Below are positions 1 to 10,140 of a DNA stretch of 64,000 nt, piece after piece (position 1 is the first letter of the stretch; each line of letters starts with the position of its first letter). The notes under the pieces are model-generated. The model was not told the DNA's origin. It searched no databases and saw only the letters and a program-made list of their open reading frames with translations. A program made the position numbers and the translations under genes. Where the stretch lies: the NCBI GenBank assembly GCA_963969495.1, contig OZ018322.1, positions 157,324,848-157,388,847 on the forward strand, in the 5' to 3' direction. The DNA is from Ceratothoa steindachneri (taxonomy: Eukaryota; Arthropoda; Malacostraca; Isopoda; Cymothoidae).

Positions 1-1754
1 TTGCAAGAGACCTCGTGTAGTAATGCGAAAATATCAAATTATTTAAAGAAAATAATTTTGCAATTTTACTTCGGCGCATTTTTCCCTACTTTAGTCGTGA
101 GTTGGCTACACTCAAACTTTCTTGTCTAATGAAACAGTGATGTATCTAAATCAAATGATAAGATGCTAAGGCTTCAAAAAAGAAGGTTCTATAGGTAGAG
201 GCAACCTTATTGAGAAAGACAAAGTATGGCACACTATATATTTATAACAATCAATATAAGATGACTCAACTAAACCTTTAGAGTCCCTGATGATTTTGTT
301 ATTCCTAAAAGTGTGTTATGTTAACTACTGAAAAGGTTACCCCACATCCGCCCAATTTAACCGGTTTGACACTAAATCGACGTTATACAGCACTTATGCC
401 CTTCTATCCCGAGATAAATCCTAACTGAAGGAAAAGCTACAAGACATAGTGCCCAGTCATTTTGGCAATGTGTCTTGATACAAGAAAGGCTTAAAAATGA
501 ACATAGCACATAATCTTTACCCGATAATGAACCTTATTTAAAGGATATACACTTAAGTCTCATGAGTCCAGATGCGGTTTTTTTTAGTATAAATTCAGTT
601 ATCGTCGAAACAAAATTGCGACTACTTCATCTTACCATAATCAGCTAATAATCAACTCAGTTTCAGTTATCATGTGGATAAGGCGGTCAAACGTGCCATT
701 CTTACTGAAACCACTGCTAATAACATATATTGAATTGGAAACAATAGTTACATAAAATATAAGCTCGTTTTGTGATCATTGCTTTTTAAAAAGTTAGCCT
801 CTGGTGGACATAATTGCTACTATGAATTAATAACCCTGTAACAATGGTCAACTGGATTACTGAGTTGTTAAAGACGACCAATGCAAGTGCGACAAGAAAG
901 TCCCTAGGAAATCAAAGACTGGCCAGTAAGTGTAATAACCATTTTCTACTGCGAAATCAATTGGAAACCGTAAAGCCACTAGTGATGAACCGATTGTGGC
1001 AGCCGAAAGGTATACTAATAACTTCACTTGCGTGCAGGGTTAAAAGCAAACGTTTGGACAGCGGCCTCTTGACAATGTGGAGAGCAAAGGAACCGCTAGT
1101 GATTAAAAAAGATATCAATGATTGTCTCATATTCTGGAGCGGTGGAAGCATTTGACGGCAAAAGACGACAACATTTTTATGTTAAAGAAGCCATTTTGCA
1201 GTTGTTTGGGGATATTTGGGGGCTTAAAGACTAGAACAGCGGAATTTTTGTATACTTATAACATCGAGACACTTAGTTTAACCGTCCTTTACTACACTTT
1301 TCAATTAAAGCTTATTTGTTATTTAGCAAAGGACATGATACTTTTGGCATGTTTTAAAATACTTTAATAATATATATTTTTTTATCACTAGGTGCAATAA
1401 GAACAGATAAAGAAACTTCTCACAAACATTAGGAATTAATAATACCATAAGGTTAGTTTCACAGAAGAAAATAAAAATATAATTCATATCTTACTCCTAA
1501 ATCCAAATTTGATTCCCTCGAATTGTTTATGTTGAAGAAAACACTTCTTGCAACTAATTTTCTTGATGTTTTGAATGTACAGGATCTAAATACATTTTTT
1601 TTGATTCATGGCAAATTTCCTAACTTTTATTCTGCTTGTACATTCACACTTGGGAGTTTTTTATCCGCGACAATGTCACATCGCTCTCTGCAGTGTCATT
1701 TTCACTAAAGTTCTGGTCGGCATCGCTGTATTTAATAGCATGTCGCAATTTTAA
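1..1754. other. AT-rich spacer with no recognised gene
   Basis: No family was recognised on either strand. A 103-codon plus-strand frame at 844-1155 and its overlapping 81-codon neighbour at 1122-1367 have no motif, signal or repeat that I can identify, and stops surround them. They could be relics of a transposon end or chance frames. The last part adjoins the C-terminal end of the minus-strand piggyBac relic. Confidence 0.5.
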
Positions 1755-2745
1755 AGATTACTGCAGAAAAAAGTCGCGACGAGTAATTATGCTACTAGTA
1801 ACTTCCCGATAAAGAAGAGCTCCATTGATTCGAGCATAGTTCAACATATTGTTGAAGAAGAAAGGGACATCTTCTTGAGTCAGCTTTTTAGTGTATTTGA
1901 AAGACATATTATGATAAAAAATATCCACCCCATATTTCGTCAATTGTAGAAAGTCATGGTCTGAGGATTTCTTTTCACATAATATTCTAATATTCAACTT
2001 GAACACAGATGTGTATGGTACTCAGAAGAATCACATTTTTATTTGGTTTGCATTGATAGACAGCGTTGCTTAGTCATTCTTTAAAACATGAGTGTTGAAC
2101 CCTTTGTATCGCTAATTCTTAATGCCAATTGGCACTTCCTTTCAGGCACGATTCATTGTCTAAACAAGAGTAATATTATTGTGTGGTAATTGACAGTATA
2201 ATCTCGGAAAACTATTCAAGTTTTTCGTCGTAACTTTGCTTCATTTCCCAAGTTATGTTTTGACAAGCTGAAGAACTACATATTCTAAATGTGGTTAGTT
2301 TCAAGGACGTTTTTTCATCTTTGACGAGGTAGAGAAATTCGTTCAAAAACCTTTTTTACTTGTCATCAGCAGCTATCCAAAGTTTGATTCAAGTTTGTCA
2401 AGCATGGTTGCAATATACTGGCTAAATGGATACTTTGATTTAGTGAGGAAAAATATTCATCAAAGATTATATTTCTTCTGGTTTCTAGAAAGCAATGCCA
2501 ATTTGTGTGAATCAATGTCAAACTTCAGATACCAGCGTAAATTTGTCCATTTTCAGCCATATAGATGTGTTAGACCCACGCTTTGAATTATTTTGGCACA
2601 ATCTTTCAAAATCTAATGACCTCAATTTCCTCGAGAGCGTATGGATAGTAAAAGAGTGGTTGAACAAAACAAGTCTCCAAAATATAAAAACCTCTGTTGT
2701 GGTACATAAATTTCATCTTTTTATAAATTTACATTAGCATGCAAC
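1755..2745 (-). pseudogene. Degenerate piggyBac transposase (DDE_Tnp_1_7)
   Basis: Reading the minus strand across frames gives the piggyBac transposase order. A region around 2400-2500 resembles the segment before the core (a 'YPFSQYIATML'-like stretch). Next come 'AADD' and 'FLNEFLYLVKDE' near 2300-2370, matching the usual lead-in to the catalytic core. 'VVLQLVK...LGK...VTTKNLN' near 2215-2280 occupies the place of the conserved TTDNFF; the catalytic Asp is not present there. 'NKNVILLSTIH' follows near 2010-2035, then an open 82-codon piece at 1758-2006 with 'KYGVDIF' and 'ARINGALLYREVT', the family C-terminal signature. At least one in-frame stop and several frameshifts separate these blocks. 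The family cuts and pastes at TTAA sites; I did not find convincing terminal repeats. Assignment is by motif order, so the family is fairly sure and the exact ends are not. Confidence 0.78.
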
Positions 2746-3542
2746 AAATTTTCGAACACGTACTGATGACTTTGCTGTAGATAAGTATAGGAAAATATAA
2801 AGGATGACTTAATTTTAAGCTCTACATCAAACTAGTCCTAATAAATAGATTGAAAGTTTAAGATGGAAATTAAAATAAATGTCAATTCAAAAGGCACTTC
2901 TATGTCTTATGTCTAGAAGGACAGGTGTTTTCTTTTTTATATAGGTCCATTTTACGATTTTAAACTTCCTAAATCAATTCCTGTTCATTTCTTGTTTCAG
3001 GTGAAATTATCGGGAAATTGTATCAAAAAATTTAACTATGAAGAACTTAGTATTACACCAGTTTCTCCAGTTGATACTTGTAGTGAGAGAATGGGTTGAT
3101 GAATTAATTGATTGTAGGGGGCGTCACCGATTCCAAGTTAGAACAAATATTTCTTCTCTGCTACATGATTCGAGTTCGTTCTTGAGGGTATCTACCAAAT
3201 AAGTTCGTATTTAGATTTTTATAAATAACTTGATGAAAAGTAACTTTATTTCTTAAATTTATTTAAACGTGAATCAGATCCACTAAGGTGGATGGATCAC
3301 AGAGATGAAAACGAAGTGATGCAATCGAATATGTCCATAATTTGTGCTCTGAATTTTGTGAATAATTATATATGTGTAAGCAAGGTTGATGTTACCAATG
3401 GGGTTTTAGAGGAAGGAGTTTTGTGTTTGAAGTCAATGGCTGTTAGAGAAAGAGAGAGAGAGAGACGGAGAGCAGAGATTGTCTATCAAAGCAATTTTAG
3501 AGATAGTCGGTGAAAAACGATAACAACGTTTGAGTAATAGTA

Positions 3543-3566
3543 CAAGGGGCGGTCAATAAGTTTTGC
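3543..3566 (+). repeat. Left terminal inverted repeat of the mariner
   Basis: It begins CAAGGGGCGGTCAATAAG and pairs with 4451-4474 with a single mismatch (A versus G at the third position). It is preceded by the TA target dinucleotide. Confidence 0.95.
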
Positions 3567-3720
3567 GAATCGGTAGGGCAAAATAGAGGAAGGGGAATGG
3601 CTGTTTGTGGGCGTGTTTGGTCAAGTTATGACAAGTCAGGACCTGCAGCCCCACGCTCTTACCCCGTGTATTTAAGAAGCAGTAGCCGATCGCAGATCTT
3701 CAGTCAAAAATTTTTCAACA

Positions 3721-4400
3721 ATGTAGAAGGTTGACCACCGCGCAGTGACCAAATTTTTGACCAAAGAAGGCAATAATGCAAAAGACATCCATAAACACAT
3801 GGTTGCCGTGTACACCAACATTGCCCCTTTCTATGCAACCATTGCTCGCTGGAATAGGGAGTTCCGCCATGGTCGTGATTCCCTTGAAGATGATCCCCGT
3901 CCAGGAGACCCGTCAAACGTGACCAACGAGAAGAATGTAACTCATGTGGAGAGGATCATCCTCGAAAATCGAGGGGTGAAGGTCGAAGAAATCGAGCGAG
4001 AACTTGGAATATCACGTGGAAGTGTTATCAACATCACTCACGACAATTTGGCCGTGACCAAGGTCTCTGCCCGTTGGATCCCTAGAAACTTCACGCCCCA
4101 TGATCGACTTCAACGTCGTCAAAGTCCACACGGCCAGAGTTGCACAAGCTGCCTTGCGTGAGTGCGGATTCGATGAGCTCAACCATTCCTCCCTACAGTC
4201 CAGATATGGCCCCCAGCGACTCCTTTTTATTCCGCCAGCTCAAGGCTGCACTGCGTGGACGCCGGTTTGGGGACGATGAAGATGTCCAGCTCGCCGTCCA
4301 GGAGTGGATTGAGCAGCAATCGGGAGATTTCTGGTTGCCGAGAATTCGAAGCCTCAGGGACAAGTAGCGCAAGTGCAGTGAATTCGAGGGTAGTTATATT
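3721..4400 (+). pseudogene. Mariner transposase, core-deleted
   Basis: The original start is probably the ATG at 3721, whose second codon is now TAG; translation stays open from 3727 to about 4090. The N-terminal part is a typical mariner paired HTH region: 'FLTKEGNNAKDIHKHM', 'YATIARWNREF', 'SLEDDPRPGDPS', 'VEEIERELGISRGSV' and 'VSARWIPR'. The segment holding the first catalytic Asp and the surroundings of the second is gone. After the junction the frame resumes with 'VHTARVAQAALRECGF'. 'YSPDMAPSDSFLF' follows, carrying the last Asp of the D,D34D triad (GAC 4218-4220), then 'RRFGDDEDVQLAVQEW'. The terminal 'RDKWRKC' Trp is TAG. One deletion, a frame change and at least two nonsense codons make it inactive. 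Confidence 0.93.
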
Positions 4401-4450
4401 GAAAAATCATAAAACACTTTTCCTCAATCTCGTTACCTTATATCCGAATT

Positions 4451-4474
4451 GCAAAACTTATTGACCGCCCCTCG
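4451..4474 (-). repeat. Right terminal inverted repeat of the mariner
   Basis: It is the reverse complement of the left TIR apart from one base and is followed by the second TA of the target duplication at 4475-4476. Confidence 0.95.
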
Positions 4475-4689
4475 TATTTCAATATTACAGACTGACCTTA
4501 ATAAATAAATGGAATAAAAATGGTCAAATGAGAGTTCCCTGGAAATGGAGTTTGTTGGCCCAAAGGAAGATAAAGGAAAAAGACGAGATCAAATAGGTCC
4601 TCTCAGAGCAGCTGAGTGTGGAGAAAACGAGTAAATGAGTGTGTATAACATTTGTTTACATGGATCTTTACAATCTCGAGGCCTTCTGA

Positions 4690-5589
4690 ATTAGCAAATG
4701 TAGTTAAATTTGTGTAATTACCTTTAAAAATATAAAAATGATAAAAAATGATAAACATAGCAATAACTAAGAACATTCAACTTAAAACCATTATATAATT
4801 CAATCGGAATTAATCACTTTGGTAAAACTATAATAATGAAGTTTCATTGGGATGGTAAATAAAATAAATAAAAGTAAGGGGTAAGATGTACAATCAAACG
4901 CTGGTTAAAATAATACATGAGTACAAAAAAAAACAATAGTATTTTTGACCTAGATGTTAATTCGATACATCTGATATTATCAACGTAAAATGATGATTAA
5001 AAATATACAGAATATTTCTGTCAAATTTTTACAGTGCGTTATAATTATTAAAACGTCATTTACATGATAACACTAATTCTTTGGTTAAAATAATACACGA
5101 GTATGAATGACATAAGCTCATGTGAACTAAATGTTAATTCGATCATCAAATATATTTGAAGTAAAATGCTGAAAACTTTGATACAGAATTTTTATGTCAA
5201 ATAAGTAAAAAGTTTTTAATAATACTAAAACGCTATTTGCATGATAATATTTAAATATACAAATGATAATTTTTGAAATTTTAAACGCTACATTTTGAAA
5301 TTCGGTGGTCCTAAGGTAATTTTTGTACATCTGTAGTTCACCTGATGTGTGTGCCAATTTAGTGTGAACGTACACAGATGGAACAAAGTGATTCAATTGA
5401 ATGTACATTTTCTCTTAATAATATAATAAAAGAATAAACATGAATACACTGAGTTTGAAAAATAATTAGTTAGCCTAAATAAATAATATGATGAATGAAA
5501 TAGTAGAGCAACCTTGCAAATCTGGTGTGAATGAATTTAAAACAAACGCGTTGCATGACCTGTGGATTTAGAAGTTGACTCTCATATTC
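4690..5589. other. AT-rich spacer containing a 180-bp tandem pair
   Basis: No gene was recognised. The only structure is the tandem duplication at 4901-5260, listed separately. The 93-codon minus-strand frame at 5127-5408 lies across the second copy and has no domain. Confidence 0.5.
4901..5260 (+). repeat. Two-copy tandem repeat, about 180 bp
   Basis: 'GGTTAAAATAATACATGAGTA' (first 20 bases compared) recurs 180 bases later with one change. The following blocks 'GATGTTAATTCGAT' versus 'AATGTTAATTCGAT', 'TTTCTGTCAAAT' versus 'TTTATGTCAAAT' and 'ATGATAACACT' versus 'ATGATAATATT' recur in the same order. The copies are clearly diverged. Confidence 0.75.
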
Positions 5590-5760
5590 GAGAAGCGTCA
5601 CGGTAGAATTATGTGAATGCGAATGAATGAATCGATGGTACGCTGCCATAGTTAGAATTATGTGTATGGTAATAAATCAGTTGATGGCGTGTTGCCATAG
5701 GTAGCGTTATGTGAATGAATCGATAAAGTATTGCCATAGGTAGCATTATCAGTTCAGTTC
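5590..5760 (+). repeat. Degenerate ~60-bp tandem repeat, left flank of a LINE
   Basis: Units contain 'TTGCCATAGGTAGC', 'ATTATGTGAATG' and 'GAATCGAT', repeated about three times with drift (GCTGCCATAGTTAG, TTGCCATAGGTAGCG, TTGCCATAGGTAGCA). Matching but weaker units reappear at 8585-8660 on the far side of the LINE. Confidence 0.65.
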
Positions 5761-6780
5761 ATTTAAGTTTTGAAGTATTGCCTTTGCATCGCCACTTTTT
5801 TTGTACTTCTTTAATTTTTTCATTCCATTTTAAGGAAATTGTGTCACTAGTTATTTAATTATGAGCATATTAAAACTAATCGGTGCCATCCTGGTCATTG
5901 TGACTTCTAAGCATGAAAGCCTTAGGTGCCAGTCTTCATCCATTTTGTCTGCAATTCGTTATTTGTATTTAAAATATGCTAGCTTACTGCCATTTTTGTT
6001 TAAGTTTACTTTGTCGACTTTTCGCATCATATATACCGTTTATTTTTTTAATTCTTGATTTTCTTGAGCAAATAGTATTTTGCCAATTCTTTTCTGGTTT
6101 GTGCTATTTAAATAGTCTTGTACTTTAAGGTACTTCCTTTCATTTTTGAGAGCATTACATTCTAGGAGGAAGTGAGTGAGGTTTTCTTCTTCTCCTCCAC
6201 ACAGCTCACATTCGTCACAACTAGTCTGTAATTTATTTATATCATTCGATGGTAAACATTTGTCCTAGCTTTATAATATATTATTGATGATGGTCTATTG
6301 TGATCAATTTTCTCTTCTTTTATTTCTTTCTTAAAGTTTTTGTATATATATAATGAATTTTTATTTGCAATGTCTCTTTTCCATAATTGTGTATTCCATT
6401 CTTTGAATGTTTTTGTAATATCTTCATATTTCAGTTTTTATCATTTATAAATTAATTTCTAATTCCTTTATATGATTTTTAATATTATTTATCTATTTCT
6501 TTTATTTTTCTTAGAAATTATATCAAGAATTGTCTGCATTAGATCATTCTTACCCCCATAAATATTTTTTAGATATCTTATTATCTCTCAAATATTCGTC
6601 TCTTCATCAAGGATAATCCGATTTCTCGCCTTAAACTACTATTTGCAGCATATCTTAGTGCACCCAGTATCTGTCGATATACCTTATTTTTAATAATTTG
6701 CAACTTATTAATTTTATTTTTTTTCATATTTATTATGTTTATCCCATGCAGAATGTTTTTCCGATCATTATTTTATTGCA

Positions 6781-6853
6781 ACTTTAAATATTTAGGTATA
6801 ATAATTGATAGCAATTTCTATTGCAATCAATTATTATACCTAAATATTTAAGT
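6781..6853. repeat. Near-perfect palindrome (foldback) inside the LINE
   Basis: The arm 6781-6814 and the arm 6821-6853 are reverse complements except for one extra base and one mismatch, around a 6-base centre (TTTCTA). Both arms encode the RT motif KYLGIIID on opposite strands, so the plus-strand arm is an inverted copy of the genuine minus-strand one. It replaces roughly the 30 codons expected between that motif and 'SCNKIMIGKTF'. Confidence 0.92.
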
Positions 6854-6869
6854 GCATGGATGTGTTTTA

Positions 6870-7124
6870 CCAAAGATATGCTGCAGCCTGTTTGGGAGGA
6901 GCTGGACTACCGACTTGACGTGTGCCGTGTCTCAGGCGGTGTGCATATTGAACATTTTGTAAAATTGTTCATGGAATCCACATACCTTTGATTTTCTCAT
7001 TCAAATTTGGAGGAATAAATCTTATGTCGCCTAACATTAAGCCTGTTTAGTTTCATTTGCCTTCACTATGTACTTTCTGTGATATTTACAACTCAAATGA
7101 TATCGAATTTTTTGAAACACCTGG
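6870..7124 (+). mobile_element. 3' fragment of a Tc1-like transposon inserted in the LINE
   Basis: It is about 90 % similar by eye to 11435-11690, the C-terminal coding end and right terminus of the Tc1-like element at 10.7-11.7 kb. Shared blocks include 'GCAGCCTGTTTGGGAGGAGC' and 'TTTTTTGAAACACC'. It is bounded by TA at 6868-6869 and 7125-7126. The LINE reading frame resumes sensibly on both sides ('MKNHPCK' and 'LVKHIHALKYLGI'), so this is a clean insertion; the left part of the transposon is missing. Confidence 0.9.
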
Positions 7125-8584
7125 TACATTTTACAGGGGTGATTTTTCATATTATAAATTAATATACTGCTTTTGTTTTCATTAATATTCAATCCATATT
7201 TTTGGCTTATTTCTGGTATCAATTGTAAATATTTATGATTATTTTCTAGACTTGTGGACAGGAGCAGTTCATCATCAGCAAAGAAATAGATTTTGTATTT
7301 TTGGATTTTAATCAATAAAGCCATGTCCTTTTTCTCTTACTTATGTTATTATCATACGTTATAATTTTAAATAGTGTTGTAGAGCCAGTACATCCTTGTT
7401 CAATTCCACATGCAACGTTTATCTTAACTTCTTTATCATTGATCTTTAATTTTGTATAATCTCCACAGTATATTTTTGCTATTTCATCTATAATTGTATT
7501 ATGTACCTTATATTTCATTAGTAAATCTATAATCATTTCTCTTGTTACAAAAGCAAATGCTTTATTGAAGTCTATTGATAATACAAAGAGTGAATTTTTA
7601 TTCTTGTATCATTTTTCTATACAGTATTGTAAGATCAACAAGTTTTGCTCTAACCTCCCCCCCTTAGTAAATCCATTTTAAGTTTCTACCTGTAGATTTT
7701 TATCAGTGACATAAATATCTTGTATGATGTATTTATTGTTCAACGTTATTGGTTGAAATTGTCCTACTGGAGTATTTTTTACTTTGGGTATTAATAATGT
7801 TTATGATCCTTTTCCGTCTTACATTTCAATATGTTCATTAAGAATTGATGTAAACCTTTTTAATTGGCCTGTATACATATATTACTATCACTCAATAGTT
7901 TGTAGAATTGTGATTTAATGCCATCGGGCCCTGCTGACTTAACTTTTAATTTCTTTAGAATTTGTATAATATCTGTACTTTTTATTTCTGTTTTATCCAT
8001 TAAAATTTGGGATTCATCAGTTTTAATTTTACCCGCCATATTCCATGAATGCTAAGTTATCCTTGGGTATGGTTATTCCCATTATATTTACATTCTTTTC
8101 TTTTTCACTCAAGTTTTTATAGTTCACTTTAATTATATTATTCTATCTCTATCTGATAAGGTTTGGTTGTTTATTGAAAAGATCTTGCCAGTACTTTGTG
8201 ATTTCTTTTTCTATTTTATCATTTGGTTTCTCTTTCTTTTCATTATTATAAAGTTTTGTATCTTTATTAGTTTCCTGCTGTCCTTTTAATTTATGTATAT
8301 AGGTCCATAATTTCTTGTTGGTATTTTTGCCTTGTTTTATTTCTGTTGTGATCTTTTCTTCATATCTATAAATGTCTCTTTGATTACTTTCTGTACTTTT
8401 TGTTTCTGTTCTTTATATTTCCGGAAGAGTTCGCTTCTTTTCAATTTTCGCACGTCTCATTTCTGTATTTATTTTCTTTCTAATTTTCATTTGTTCTTTA
8501 ATTTTTCTTGTAGTTCAACAGTACTCTGATTTTGCACCTTTATCTATTTGTATATAGGTTTTTAATAGTATTTTATTTGCGCAT

Positions 8585-8662
8585 TATGAGAATGATAAGG
8601 AATGAATTGATAGCATGTTGACATAGCACTATGTAAGTGCGAATAAATATATTGTAATGAAT
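8585..8662 (+). repeat. Remainder of the ~60-bp tandem repeat, right flank of the LINE
   Basis: It contains 'GAATGAATTGATAGCATGTTG', 'ACATAGCACTATGTAAGTGCG' (first 20 bases of each compared) and 'AATGAATTAAT', resembling units at 5600-5757. The repeat therefore probably predates the LINE. Confidence 0.5.
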
Positions 8663-8974
8663 TAATATAAAGTTTAGCGCACAGATATTTTAACGATCGT
8701 GCAGTTCGGCTAGATAGTAGTTTCGCGACGATACCTGCGGCTGGAGATTGAAAATGTCAAATATGCGTCACTTCCTGAAGAGTGATGTGAGTGAGAGTGG
8801 GAGAATGATGGGGCGCAGACGTTGAGCGTCCCGTTAAATTGAGTTGGTATTTCGGCAAGATGAATGTATGCAGGGTTGGATCAAGTTCATGGATTGATTT
8901 CATTGAGGGAATTTGATGATGATGACAGAAATTTGATAACCTCCTAAGATGATGAGATACACTCCTTGTGTTGA

Positions 8975-9662
8975 CCACTTGTACCGAGAAAATCAGTTTC
9001 TACTTGTAATGAAAGAATGGGTTGATGCATTGATTGGTTGTGGTGAAGGTCACCAGTTCCGAGTTAGAACAAATATTTCTTTTCAGCTACATGATTCGAG
9101 TTCGTGCTTGAGGGTATCCACCAAATATGATCCGATTTGGATATTTATGAACGACCTGATGAAAAAATACTTTCCTTTTTAATTTGATTTAAATGTGTAT
9201 CCTATCCACCAAGGTAGGTAGATCACGGTGACGAAGACGAAGTGATGTAAGCTACTCGTACTGTGTAAATAATATGTGCTTGTTTTTTTATTTGTAGAGA
9301 AGGTGGGCGAGACCACTCGGGTTTTAGGGAGAGCAGCTTTGTCGTTGAAGTCACGGTGTGTTCGAGAGAGAGAGGAAGATAGAGAGATAGAGAGAGGGAG
9401 GGAGGGAGAGAACAGAGATTGTCTATCAGAGGAATTTTATAGATTGAGGGTTAAAAACGATACAGAGTTTGGGGAATACGATTCTTTTGTTACAGACTGG
9501 CGTTAAAAATAAATAGAATGTAAATGGTCGAATGACAGTTGTCTGGAAGCGTTGTTTACCCAAAAGATTTAAAGGGAAAAATGCGAGATTAATTCGTTTC
9601 TGTCAAAACACGTAAGTTTGAGAAAGAACGAATACATGACTGTGTGCAACTTTTGTGTACAT

Positions 9663-9665
<3 letters not shown>
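8975..9665 (+). repeat. Dispersed repeat, copy 2 (mariner-free)
   Basis: It is homologous to 3060-3540 plus 4477-4670. The position of the mariner in copy 1 corresponds here to 'GGGAATACGATTC' near 9472-9484, uninterrupted. A GA-rich run (9365-9410) matches the shorter one in copy 1. The 76- and 77-codon frames across it have no recognisable domain. Confidence 0.85.

Positions 9666-9731
<66 letters not shown>
9665..9731. repeat. (TA)n microsatellite
   Basis: Uninterrupted TA dinucleotide run of about 67 bases, at the end of dispersed repeat copy 2. Confidence 0.97.
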
Positions 9732-9737
<6 letters not shown>

Positions 9738-9879
9738 TACACTCATATATGTATAAAATAAATTACTGTAATTTATAAGAACAACGAATATTTTACCATT
9801 TTTCTTTATTTTATTTTAAAAATGCTTTTATCTTTTTAAATTTTTTAATCTCAATGTCAATTTTCTTTCAGATAGCCAT

Positions 9880-10140
9880 CCCGGTTTGGAGTGCGATACA
9901 TCGAGTGTTTGCTGTTGAAATGTTTAGAAATATTGGTGACTTTGTATATATATAGGCCCCTCACTTCCAAGGGGCGTGACCTTTTTCTTTGACCTGGGCG
10001 CGGAGCGGAGCTAAAGATTAGATACCTGTTCGTCAGTTCTTTTGTTGAGAGTTTAGGACTGTTACAAGAGTTATGTGCGTTTAATAAAACAACATACTTT
10101 TCTCAAGTTGGGCCTACATCCAATATCAGAAAAACCGTTT
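9880..10140 (-). promoter_or_regulatory. LTR-like promoter module, copy 1
   Basis: On the minus strand a GC-rich block ('GTCACGCCCCTTGGAAGTGA', reverse complement of 9961-9980) is followed within a few bases by a TATA run (9945-9954). The same block, spacing and TATA run recur at 13336-13375. In each case a string resembling 'AAAGAAAA' precedes the GC block. This looks like the core promoter of an LTR or other retroelement; no second terminal repeat or gene body has been tied to it. Confidence 0.45.

Larger units (their letters stand above)
3543..4474 (+). mobile_element. Internally deleted mariner transposon with intact TIRs
   Basis: The element is bounded by inverted terminal repeats (3543-3566 and 4451-4474) and by TA dinucleotides at 3541-3542 and 4475-4476, as expected for Tc1/mariner target duplication. 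Its 932-bp length is short of the usual 1.3 kb, and the missing part is the central catalytic region. The second copy of the surrounding repeat, at 8.9-9.7 kb, lacks the insertion and serves as the empty site. Both TIRs keep near identity, so the element could in principle be recognised in trans, but it cannot encode an active transposase. Confidence 0.95.
3040..4690 (+). repeat. Dispersed repeat, copy 1, split by a mariner insertion
   Basis: The stretch 3060-3540 is clearly homologous to 8985-9480: both share 'GAATGGGTTGATG', 'GTTAGAACAAATATTTCTT' and 'CTACATGATTCGAGTTCGT'. Homology resumes after the mariner, from 4477 to about 4670, and matches 9490-9665. Both copies carry a short GA-rich run (3449-3466 here). 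No protein domain is recognisable in it. The orientation given is only relative to copy 2. Confidence 0.85.
6060..8560 (-). pseudogene. LINE reverse transcriptase with C-terminal zinc motif
   Basis: In minus-strand order, across frames: 'KLKVKSAGPDGIKS' near 7920-7960 (finger region), 'PVGQFQPITLNNKY' near 7740-7780, 'VETQNGFTKGGRLEQN' near 7640-7690 and 'LSIDFNKAFAF' near 7560 (motif A, first catalytic Asp). An open 74-codon stretch at 7312-7536 has 'GIEQGCTGSTTLFK' (motif B), and a 95-codon piece at 7037-7324 has 'FADDELLLS' (motif C, FADD intact). 'KYLGIIID' follows after the Tc1-like insertion, then 'SCNKIMIGKTF', 'NKVYRQILGA' and 'SLRREIGLSLMKRRI' near 6590-6760. The end near 6170-6230 is a CxxC...H...C motif ('CELCGGEEE', 'HFLLEC'). 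Catalytic residues are mostly present, but frameshifts, stops, the insertion and the palindrome break the frame. Confidence 0.88.
5765..8582 (-). mobile_element. Non-LTR retrotransposon (LINE), 5'-truncated, nested insertions
   Basis: The minus strand carries one reverse transcriptase gene from about 8560 down to about 6060, followed by a presumed 3' UTR to about 5765. No ORF1 or endonuclease was seen, so the element is probably 5'-truncated. It interrupts a ~60-bp tandem repeat. Inside it are a 255-bp piece of a Tc1-like transposon (6870-7124) and a palindrome (6781-6853). The clade is not assigned with confidence; the 'GIEQGCTGSTTLFK' signature places it outside the CR1 and jockey-like elements elsewhere in the window. 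Confidence 0.85.

Noticed and set aside
5861..6058. 65-codon plus-strand hydrophobic frame resembling a signal peptide
   Set aside because: It lies in the 3' part of the minus-strand LINE; hydrophobicity comes from T-rich antisense sequence.
8332..8529. 65-codon plus-strand frame rich in Phe and Cys
   Set aside because: It is antisense to the AT-rich coding region of the minus-strand LINE.
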